A stretch of 64,000 bases of DNA, from NCBI GenBank assembly GCA_963573305.1, contig OY754337.1:50667164-50731163 (forward strand), read 5' to 3'. A program made the translations under genes and the position numbers. The DNA is from Pyrrhosoma nymphula (Eukaryota > Arthropoda > Insecta > Odonata > Coenagrionidae). Under the pieces are notes generated by a model. It saw only the letters and a list, made by a program, of their open reading frames with translations. It ran no database searches and was not told where the DNA came from. This document shows positions 56,316 to 64,000 of this stretch, piece after piece; within the stretch, counting starts at the first letter, position 1, and every line of letters starts with the position of its first letter.

Positions 56316-57158
56316 CTAGAAAATACTTCTAGAAAATATCATTACTTTCGTTTTCTTGTGATTGATCTTCATCCCATATTTTTCGCACTGCACCTCTAAT
56401 GCATTCACCATTGACTGTAACCCCTTGGCAGACTGACTAACTAATGCTTGATCATCTGCAAATCTCACTGATTTTATCAGCTCCCCTCCTACCTTGATTC
56501 CAACTTCCTCCTCCCCCCATACCTCTCTTACCATTTCTTCTGAATACACGTTAAAAAGCAACGGCGATAGTGGGTACCCCTGCTGCAATCCCTGTCCTAT
56601 CGTGGCCCATCCCGATTCTCCATTGGCTACCCTAACCTGCGCCGTCTGGTTCATATACATATTCCGAATCAGACGCCTGTCCCTCCAATCGACCCCTAAT
56701 TTCTTCAACACTCCCATTAATTTTGTCCATTCCACCCGATCAAACGCCTTCTCGAAATCTACGAAGCATGCAAAAACATCCTGCCCATACTCTAGGTTTC
56801 TTTCTACTAGCGTCCTCATCACCGCTATAGCGTCTCGCGTTCCCGTCCCTCTCCTAAACCCGAACTGGTCGTCACCCAGGTATTCATTTGCCTTCTTCTC
56901 TAGCCTTCTGTTTATAATTCTCAGAACTACTTTGGCCGCGTGGGGTATTAAGCTTATTGTCCTATAGTCTTCGCACGTTTTTGCCTTACTCTTCTTTGGC
57001 ATAGGAATTAGTGCTGTCTTCGCGAATTCGTCCGGCCACACTCCACCCTCATAAATCCTACGAATAAGCACAAAAAGTTTTCCTCTTCCGTTCTTCCCCA
57101 TGCTCTTTAAAAACTCTCCAGGTGTGTCATCTATTACCACCGCCTTATTCCTTTTCAT
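56316..57158 (-). CDS. LINE reverse transcriptase domain (partial ORF2)
   Basis: The longest open frame in the window (280 codons) encodes the fingers and palm of a non-LTR reverse transcriptase, which copies element RNA into DNA at a nicked target. Visible motifs: DDTPGEFLKSM (about residues 10-20), EDYRTISLIP (63-72), QFGFRRGTG (98-106), FVDFEKAFDRV with the first catalytic Asp (132-142), GLQQGYPLSPLLFNVY (190-205) and FADD carrying the catalytic pair (233-236). The thumb and C-terminal region are absent because the frame meets a stop at the element break. The open palm with all aspartates kept suggests a fairly recent copy, but it cannot be functional alone. Clade placement (RTE/CR1-like) is uncertain. 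Confidence 0.85.
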   Translation of the reverse strand: MKRNKAVVIDDTPGEFLKSMGKNGRGKLFVLIRRIYEGGVWPDEFAKTALIPMPKKSKAKTCEDYRTISLIPHAAKVVLRIINRRLEKKANEYLGDDQFGFRRGTGTRDAIAVMRTLVERNLEYGQDVFACFVDFEKAFDRVEWTKLMGVLKKLGVDWRDRRLIRNMYMNQTAQVRVANGESGWATIGQGLQQGYPLSPLLFNVYSEEMVREVWGEEEVGIKVGGELIKSVRFADDQALVSQSAKGLQSMVNALEVQCEKYGMKINHKKTKVMIFSRSIF

Positions 57159-57342
57159 GTCTCGTAGAGCTCTTTCGATTTCGCTATCTAGGACACTTGG
57201 CCCGATGCCATCTCTGTCGATATCGTCTTCCCTTTCTATATCTAACCTATTGGACCTTATTTCTTTACAGTCTTTCCATAAAGCTCTTCAACATATATTA
57301 CAAATGCAACCCCGTGCTGACTTTCATTCCCTCCACTATAAA

Positions 57343-57657
57343 TTACTCTATAGTCGTCGCTCCAGTAGTCCCGTCATCCTTCCATCGTACTCCACCCAGA
57401 CCCATGATGTCTACACCCACCCTCTCCATTTCTTGCTTTATATTCTCTAGCTTTCCCGCCCTTAGCATAATCTTAACATTCCACGTGCCTATTCTGATAG
57501 TTTCGTTCCTCTTCTCTATCTTCTTTTCCTCTGCTGCTGTATTTTCTGAACAAGGATTTCGTGTGATGCCGACCGCAGGGGCCTTGCTCCCACCGCTGCC
57601 GGGCACGACGCCCGGCCCTCTGGGCCGAGTCCCGTAGTTGCCAGGATTCATTATCAT
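57343..57657 (-). pseudogene. LINE endonuclease N-terminus, broken
   Basis: A 104-codon frame with a glycine/proline-rich lead, then IRIGTWNVKIMLRAGKLENI, MERVGVDIMGLGGVRW, the start of an apurinic-type (APE) endonuclease that nicks the target. GTWNV holds the conserved metal-site Asn; GGVRW replaces the usual SEVRW, so the catalytic Glu is lost. A frameshift follows, after which YSGGNESQHGVAFV continues briefly. Most of the endonuclease is then missing before ALRDMKRNKAVVIDD of the RT frame. Confidence 0.8.
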
Positions 57658-57690
57658 TTGAGAACTGTCTATAATTTCAAGGTTTTTGTT

Positions 57691-57942
57691 TCAATTGAGA
57701 TAGTATTCCGTGGCCTTACTCAATAGTGTTTTTTTACGTGACACCATCACTTCAGAGGCCACCCCACTGGGGTCAGACGCCTTTTGCAGCCGCCTCACTG
57801 AGGTACAGACGCTGCGCGAATTACCATTCGTCTGTCTCCTTACCTTCGACCAATCTGGCATGGGTGACCCTACCAGGAGCATTGCTCCCGCCAGTGCAGC
57901 TCTAGGGGTCATCGGAGCACGCAAGCCCTTCCACCACGACAA
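57691..57942 (-). CDS. Upstream 83-codon frame of the LINE
   Basis: A complete short frame MSWWKGLRAPMTPRAAL ... KATEYYLN ends 33 bases before the endonuclease frame. It is Arg/Ser/Pro-rich with no domain I can name. Its position suggests a conserved 5-prime leader or a small ORF1 of this LINE type, but the sequence alone cannot show that it is translated. Confidence 0.4.
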   Translation of the reverse strand: MSWWKGLRAPMTPRAALAGAMLLVGSPMPDWSKVRRQTNGNSRSVCTSVRRLQKASDPSGVASEVMVSRKKTLLSKATEYYLN

Positions 57943-58439
57943 GGTTTTAGTCCAAGAGAAGGGCCCATAAACATAGCTGATAAAAAAATAAACAGATGCC
58001 CATAAATACTTTTAGGGTGAGTCTAGGTAACGCATAACTATCTCTCCTTAGGTTGTATGGGCGTGGATTTTCAGATAGTTTGGTAGTAGTACCTACGTAC
58101 TTCCGTACCTTCCGCATAAAGCTTTAGTATTTTATAAAAATATAGGTACCTAATAGGAAGTATGTGATGCTGTTTAAATACTTGAAAGAAGGGATCATAT
58201 CTTTGTTCAATTTCCAAATTCTAAGTATAATAATTACTATTTCCTTTTGGGAAAGAGCAGCAGGGCATGAAGCATTGCTATTCGCACCGTGAGGCTATTT
58301 TATGTTATGTAAGCCTAGAGGAACAGGTATTTATGCATGAATATGTGTGTTAAATACAATTTGTATGTATAACTGTCAAGTCTGTGAGGGAAAAATTGAC
58401 AGATTAATATAAAGATATTCAAATTTAAGGCTTGTGGAA

Positions 58440-58720
58440 TAAATCGAGAAGTCAATAGAATCCCTGAGGTTGGGGCAGCAAAAGCTAGAGAAATTTGAAG
58501 GTTTTTGCTGTCTGGGAAGTTGGGTCGCCAGCGTCGGAAGATTCAAGAAATATGATGCGAGGAAGATAGCCCAAGCTGAGAAGGTATTCTTTAAAGGGAA
58601 TAGTCAGTCAAAGGACACTTCTACGGGCAAAACAAGCCTGGAAGTAAGGAAGCACTTCATTGAATCAAATTTACAGCACGCCCCAAGTTGATATTTTGTC
58701 GAAGTGCTTCTTTACTTCCA
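58440..58720 (+). pseudogene. Endonuclease-RT LINE thumb fragment
   Basis: The plus strand reads LEKFEGFCCLGSWVASVGR, IAQAEKVFFKGN and TSLEVRKHFIESNL, the thumb region that follows the point where the 56.3-57.97 kb antisense piece stops. A 20-bp segment (58639-58658) recurs inverted at 58701-58720 with one mismatch. Confidence 0.65.
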
Positions 58721-59080
58721 ACCCCCATCAACCTTATGATGGAGCTAACAACTACTAGCTTTTGGTAGGATCAGGCTTCCGACGGTGTATCCTCTCGCAT
58801 GGGGTAGGTACTCCGCTTGCTGATTATTTTCTACTTCTTCCATCACTGATGATTCTATTTCCTTGTTCCTACTTCAGATTTTTAAATTCTTCCTCTTGAT
58901 CCAGTCTTTTCTGTAAAAATATAATTGTGAATTTTATGCTTTGATTTTAGTCCTTAAATATGTCTACGGTTTTCTCTACTACAATTTTCTAGTTTCAATT
59001 CCTCGTAGTTATTCAATCAGTTTAGCACGATGATGCGAAATTACATGGCTTGCCACATCAAAGAGACGAAGACGCAGTTG
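58721..59080. other. Unassigned intergenic sequence
   Basis: No gene or shared repeat recognised. Confidence 0.4.
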
Positions 59081-59084
59081 GTGA

Positions 59085-59175
59085 GTCCTTTAGAAATATG
59101 CCTTCTACTGGACCGGAAATTGAACATGGGATCTGTGGATTTCTGAGCCAGCGTGCTTGGCATTAGAATCAGAGC
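59085..59175 (-). repeat. tRNA-derived repeat, decayed antisense copy
   Basis: The minus strand reads GCCAAGCACGCTGGCTCAGA, then GATCCCATGTTCAATTTCCG, a tRNA D-to-T layout with a weak B box. It fits the tRNA head of the family at 50.6, 51.5 and 59.6 kb. Confidence 0.45.
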
Positions 59176-59624
59176 TTTGTGGTTCATTTTACGGGTCAAT
59201 CAAACTTTTTTTCTGTTGGAATTCGTTCCATCCTCCCCACCATTTGTGTTACTCTTCCATTTTACCTCTTATATCCCTCTCTTTTCTTCAATGTAACGTA
59301 GTGCTGTGCCGTTGTAACTAGAGTTACCGATGATGGCCGTTAATAACGGTAACACGTGCTTTCGCTTATCTCGAAGTTTGCAGACGGTACAAGTAGGTAC
59401 ACAGAACGGCTCCTGGGGTCCTGCCTTGCGGCAGGGTTTAAGGATTAAAGCGAATGTACCTAAAAACGTCCCGCAAAATCTTTAGTAAAATGGCTCGATA
59501 TAAAAAACTACTAAATATTTAAAATATGTCTGAAAAAAGAGTACGTAAGCTCTAAGCTCCTGAAAAGTCTCTCGAATCACCGTTAAAGAAATTATAACTT
59601 TTGATAGTGTAATGATAACACCGA

Positions 59625-59745
59625 AGATAGTGAAATTCGCTATGGAAAAGTCATTTAACTTGACCGGGATTCGAACACGGATATCTCAATTGCTAGCCAG
59701 GTGTGTTAGCCAGTCACACTGTCAAAAATATTCCTAGCCAAAGGC
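59625..59745 (-). repeat. tRNA-derived repeat, antisense copy
   Basis: The minus strand reads GACTGGCTAACACACCTGGC, GAGATATCCGTGTTCGAATC (strong B box) and CCGGTCAAGTTAAATGACTT, then GCGAATTTCAC. Head and body order agree with the other copies. 59176-59624 is unassigned. Confidence 0.65.
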
Positions 59746-60280
59746 TTATTGAAAAATGGTTTCGTGTTCAGGTAACTAATCGGTATCGCCGGTATTTCAT
59801 GTCATAATATCGTTTCTTTTCGCACCGATCGAAACCCGCCATTACTGGGGGCACGTACACTGAGGTAAAAGCTGTCTGAGAGATGATAGGTAATAGATGG
59901 TAATAGCTTATGATCGAGAAGAGGGATAGGCTTTGCGATGCTGTGCTGGTCTTCATATATTGATTGAAATGAGCCTCTAACATGAGCCAGGCTAGAGACG
60001 CACTCAGCATTGAAAAATATCTTCGCTGCAACCCGAGACGTCAGACACGGAAAGTCAGCCGTTATGGCGAGAGTAGGTACTACATATATAAAGCGACAGT
60101 GGCAAATTTGATACGAAAATATTATTATCGATTTTTTTCTGAAAACCTCCGGATTCAAGCTGTTGTATTATCTCTTGCACTGAACTTGTGGAACAAAAAT
60201 TTGTTTTGTTTGGTATCGTTGCGCATGTATTTTCAATTAATGTAACTAATGAGTTTGGAGGGATAGTCTTCGGTTTCGTT
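59746..60280. other. Unassigned intergenic sequence
   Basis: Frames of about 87-118 codons overlap on both strands (59768-60245) in a symmetric-looking way; none is recognisable. Confidence 0.35.
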
Positions 60281-60284
60281 GTCG

Positions 60285-60345
60285 GCGGGGTAAAGCCATC
60301 CTGCTATCCCAGAGTCGCGGGTTCGAGTCCCCCCTGGGTGGATTA
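60285..60345 (+). pseudogene. tRNA-like fragment, separate family
   Basis: GGCGGGGTAAAGCCATCCTG followed by GCGGGTTCGAGTCCCCC gives a D-arm-like start and a strong B box, but the acceptor arms do not match. Probably a SINE or tRNA pseudogene unrelated to the family at 51.5 kb. Confidence 0.45.
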
Positions 60346-60492
60346 TTCTCAACTCAGGGCATGGTTGTGTGTACTCATCATGCATTATATGCTACAATGC
60401 TCCAAGTAAAAGGCCCTATTGGCTCTTTTCGAGGACATTGAATATAAATAAATACTTGCGTACGCTATGTTACGAAGATATGATAATGATGA

Positions 60493-60915
60493 GATTCGGA
60501 TGAAAAAGTAAAAGAGAGGTGCTATTTCGCTCTCGTCCGGCCACACCTTGAATATGCCAGGAGCATATGGAATCCGGTGCAGAAAGACTTAATCCGGGAA
60601 CTTAATAAAATACAAAGGAAATCTGCGCGATTCGTCAAAAACTGCTACGGGCGTACAGACAGCGTTACACAGATGTTAAACGAATTAGGCTGGGAGCCGC
60701 TAGAGACTCGGAGGCTGCGCGCTAGGCTTAGATTACTTGAGCAATTAAGAATAGATATCTTTAAGAGCGACACGGAGAACATCATATTAGAACCCCACTA
60801 TATTTACAGGTCCGACAGAAACTATAAATTAAGAGAGATATTTTGCCGAACAGATACGTATGGGAATTCGTTTTTCCCCCGAACAGTAAGGGACTTTAAT
60901 AAATGCAAGGCGTAA
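60493..60915 (+). CDS. CR1-like LINE RT C-terminus, intact frame
   Basis: An uninterrupted 140-codon frame reading DEKVKERCYFALVRPHLEYA, RSIWNPVQKDLIRELNKIQR, KSARFVKNCYGRTDSVTQML, then LGWEPLETRRLRARLRLLEQ and FFPRTVRDFNKCKA before the stop. This is the end of a non-LTR RT polyprotein. It begins abruptly near 60493, so the copy is 5-prime truncated and has no catalytic palm. It aligns with the decayed proteins at 1.48-1.80 kb and 29.5-30.3 kb and has no stops or shifts, so it is the youngest of the three. No start codon of its own is expected. Confidence 0.8.
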   Translation, partial: DSDEKVKERCYFALVRPHLEYARSIWNPVQKDLIRELNKIQRKSARFVKNCYGRTDSVTQMLNELGWEPLETRRLRARLRLLEQLRIDIFKSDTENIILEPHYIYRSDRNYKLREIFCRTDTYGNSFFPRTVRDFNKCKA

Positions 60916-61025
60916 TTTCATTAGAGCGTTTCATTATTATATGTTATCGGCTGGTGTCCTAACACCCCCTGCCACACGCCTATTGATGCGGCTTGCGGGG
61001 TAGTATGTAGTTGTAGATGTAGATA
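60916..61025 (+). mobile_element. 3-prime UTR and tail of the CR1-like LINE
   Basis: CCCTGCCACACGCC, GCGGCTTGCGGGGTAGTATG and the tail TGTAGTTGTAGATGTAGATA. Reverse copies of the same words lie at 1104-1160. The TGTAGA repeat unit is the element's terminal microsatellite, used here to fix its 3-prime end. Confidence 0.8.
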
Positions 61026-61029
61026 GAGA

Positions 61030-61720
61030 CAATATTTTTCTTAAATTTTACTTTAAGGAGTAAAATAGTTAATTCATTGCTATTATACTGACATAGTCGA
61101 GGTATTTTCACACGGTACTCTACTAAGCTCACACATTGTGAATCCTAAGAAAACATTTCCGTCCGTTTGCATCGACGAAAATAAATTAGAACTTACGACC
61201 GTGTGACAGAGTCCGGCTCTGCCCGTCGGCAGCTGAGCCTACATGGACGCGGCTACTGCGTTGATACGCTACTGAATGCTGAATAATTGCAATGGCGATT
61301 AAAAACTAGATTCGTTGTAAATTACCTCCTCTGGTGTTTTAACCAAGATCCAAGGGAGAACTTGATGCTTATTCACGCAAGTAAGTCTACACCACTGGTT
61401 TAGTTGGATTTAAAATTGAAAATTAACATTATAATTGCATGCTCTCATTCATAAAAGTTTTAGTTAACTTGTATACTGAGGTTATATAGTTCTCTTTACT
61501 TCATTTGAATAATGTGCACGGTAGTGGATGTTTCGTATTTGTGGGGCAATTCTTGAAAGCCTTAATTATTATCGTATACGGAAAAACAATGCTATGTCGT
61601 AGTGTCATCGGATCAGTGTTGTTGAGTTGTCGCATCCTGTGCGTATGTGATCATTATTTCTTGAAACATTTCAAGTGGTGGTTTAGCTTGAGATACTTCT
61701 ACGACACCATAAGATAATCT
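61030..61720. other. Unassigned intergenic sequence
   Basis: No gene or shared repeat recognised. Confidence 0.4.
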
Positions 61721-61724
61721 TTTA

Positions 61725-61765
61725 TTTTTGCACGCGATAATTATCTCGACGTTTCGAGAATTGAC
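61725..61765 (+). repeat. Solitary GATAATTATC-family end
   Basis: TTTTTGCACGCGATAATTAT then CTCGACGTTTCGAGAATTG matches the terminal sequence at 40299-40337 and the complement of 40890-40926. No partner end is seen nearby. Confidence 0.65.
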
Positions 61766-64000
61766 GCCATGTACATTTGGGACACTTTCGGGATTCCCTG
61801 CTCATCCAGCGTGGCCGGGTCCTATCCTGAAGGACACGAAAAAAGAGGGGACTTGGTCCTTTCCTTTTCGCCCTTTTCCTTTCATTTGTTTTCCGCGCGA
61901 AAATTTTTTTCTTCACATTCGCGTCGCCCCGTCGCTCCTCCTATCTTTGAGTCCTGACGGGAAACAAACGACGGTTCCCGCGCGCCGATGGGATTTCATT
62001 TGTTTTCGCGTATATGTTGATGTCTTCTGGGAAAAAGAGGAGAGGGAGCTGAAAAGCAGTCGCATCAAGATGACGAGCGCTGGGACCTTTTTTTTTATTC
62101 CCATTCTCACCCGTTGATCTTGCGAGCAGAAAGGAGGAGGCTTGTTTACTTGTTAACGCGTTTTGGATTTCACGATCCGGACGGCAAGCAGGAATATCAT
62201 CTTTCACGCCGCATCAGCGTTTAATCTCTAATTTATGTAATCCCGTTTACTTAATCCCTGATGCCATGTATCTCAGCTAGTAGCTCTCAAGAAATGGCGG
62301 ATAACACACTCGAACACCGGTGCTTTTTTCATCGTGAAAGATCAAATGAGAAAATATTTGCGTGAGAATATGGGTTGATTCATTTATTAAAAAATAAGGG
62401 TAGGAAGTGAGATTTTCGATAAAAAGGTGTCTAAGGTGAAATTTGAAGGTTATATTCTACGGCAAATGGAGCAGTTCGGCTACATTTTAAGAATTTACTA
62501 AACAACGTCATGGCGAACATGGGAACGCATCTTATTCACGACGGCAGTGAATGAAAAAAATACGCGCAGCGCAGTTCTAACGAACACTAAAATATTCACG
62601 ATTTTTACTCCGAGATTCTTTGTAATAAATTTCTGAATTCAAATATTTATAACTTGCCGCTGTGTAAGTAAATAAGGAACCTTCTGATAAGCCATGTGGC
62701 TTTTAAGGACCTAGTATGTATATGACTTAAAGGCACTTTAATAAACTACAAAAAAGTAATTAATGTTAATCATTTGGTAATTGGTGTAGTGTTAGTGAAA
62801 CATGGTGGCAGTTCTATTTTATCATATTTTATGCACTTGTCAGTGGAAGAATCCATTTCTTACGAATTGGCACCACACAGGTGGGTAACGTACTCTCCGC
62901 GCTTGACTATTAGGGTCATCGAGGTTGCAAACCTTCATTGACATCATCAAAATGCTCAACCTTTTATTTACATAGACTTTCTGGCTCTCTGTGACTCTTA
63001 ATCCAATTGTTTACATGGACTTCTACATAATGCGTTGTGGACAACATCAGCGTATTTTGATCCAACAATTTGATATTGGTATCACTTTAACCATGCATAG
63101 ATAAAGTGTCTTTATACCAAAATTAAGCAAATAATAAAGTACATATTTCAAGAAATACGCATCGTTAAATAAAACGCGCTCCGAGGTTGAGCGTATACCA
63201 TTTGTTGACGTTGTGCTGTCGTGCAAAATTGTTTCCTTTTAAAAGAAAAAGGATCTTAAAAATGACCGATATGACTTGGAGAGATTGCGGGAAAATAAAT
63301 GAGGGCTATTTAAAGCTCAGTAACTTAGCAACGGACGTGTATAGTACGGCATGAGTTCGCATATACCAATATTCCAGGCAGATGGAGCACGTTGGGCATA
63401 TTTAGTCAGATGATATAGGTATAGGGAAACACTTTCGTCGAATAAATTCTTTTATTCTTTTCAAAATTCCACAAAACTTTTATCAATTCGCATTTTATTA
63501 TTACCATAGTTCATAAGTTTGTTCGAGATTAAGTTTCGCTGCAAGTATGTTTTTTCCGATTATTTCACCTTGTTTTCACTCGGAGAAGGACGAAAAACGT
63601 AACAATCCACAAGGGAGGCATACATTTTTCCTATACGTCGTAGTATAACTTTCCTCGCTACTCTTGTGCGTAAGAATGTCAGATTTTAGTGGCCATTTAG
63701 GTGCTACGAGCCATAAAATATTATGATTGGTAGTTTCCGACGGAGAAATTCAATATTCATGCTTTGATAAATGCCCATCAAGAAATGGGATCCAAATCCC
63801 TAAAGACGGGGCCGATTGAAAATTGTGGTGAATGTTGTTTTGACAATATAATAAATAATATCTCTACGACGCTTTTATGTAACGGCTGCGCTACCCGATG
63901 TAAAGATGTTACCTTGCCGATATTTTTATATCGACTTCGTAAACGCGAAAAATATCAGAAAGGATACCTATAACGCTAAACATTTTAAAGAAAGTGGTTT
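61766..64000. other. Unassigned; GC-richer 61790-62220
   Basis: 61790-62220 has overlapping frames of 62-129 codons on both strands, none recognisable. The remainder to the window end is AT-rich with no recognised features. Confidence 0.4.

Larger units (their letters stand above)
56316..57970 (-). mobile_element. Endonuclease-RT LINE, 5-prime end to RT, 3-prime missing
   Basis: The minus strand carries, in order, an 83-codon upstream frame (57691-57942), 33 bases, the start of an endonuclease frame (57343-57657), a collapsed linker, and an RT frame (56316-57158). It stops in the RT thumb (KVMIFSRSIF). LINE copies usually lose their 5-prime end; here the 5-prime end is kept and the 3-prime part is missing. 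The missing part appears on the opposite strand from about 58440, an arrangement expected from a twin-priming inversion. Confidence 0.8.

Noticed and set aside
56494..56967. 157-codon plus-strand frame
   Set aside because: Shadow of the antisense LINE reverse transcriptase, which has all RT motifs in order.

Overview
This window looks like AT-rich animal nuclear DNA, most likely from an arthropod and probably an insect. I see no long open frames, no bacterial gene spacing and no confident host gene. What can be recognised is almost all transposable-element debris: several non-LTR retrotransposon (LINE) fragments of at least two clades, a piggyBac transposase remnant, an internally deleted mariner, tRNA-derived and 5S rRNA-derived short elements, Penelope-like tails, and many non-autonomous terminal-inverted-repeat (TIR) elements. 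The arthropod call is an inference from the mix of LINE, mariner and piggyBac families and the base composition; no species is claimed.

Layout. 0-8.8 kb: an interspersed repeat (called Rep-1 here) interrupted by an antisense CR1-like LINE, which is itself interrupted by a hairpin-bearing insert and a short TIR element; then a second Rep-1 copy split by a 735-bp TIR element with a TA target duplication. 8.8-17.4 kb: a 30-bp-arm hairpin, a second-clade LINE C-terminus, paired copies of unclassified repeats and two Penelope-like tails. 18-22 kb: Rep-1, then a CTGGC-rich TIR element inside a piggyBac remnant whose right end sits on TTAA. 22-29 kb: mostly unassigned, with a tRNA-like sequence and an antisense LINE fragment. 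29-38 kb: an antisense LINE interrupted by a TIR element, a mariner, a tRNA-derived repeat, a 5S-derived sequence and another Rep-1 copy. 39-41.1 kb: a dense foldback cluster. 41-49 kb: LINE scraps, two more TIR elements of the TTTACAC-box group and a nested repeat. 49-61 kb: a TIR element with 16-bp subterminal repeats, a tRNA-derived repeat family on both strands, an element bounded by a reiterated 19-bp motif, a LINE arranged like a twin-priming inversion, and a 3-prime LINE piece with an intact reading frame. 61-64 kb: unassigned.

How the parts relate. There is no pathway or operon. The organising principle is nested insertion, and in several places the empty site can be recovered from a paralogous copy or from the interrupted reading frame, which gives firm element boundaries. 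The most interesting signal is a group of five or more TIR elements that share one outer terminal box (AGGnnGnTTTACACnGG) and 3-bp TAA/TTA target duplications. Each carries a different inner word, reiterated many times, and most carry internal copies of the outer box.
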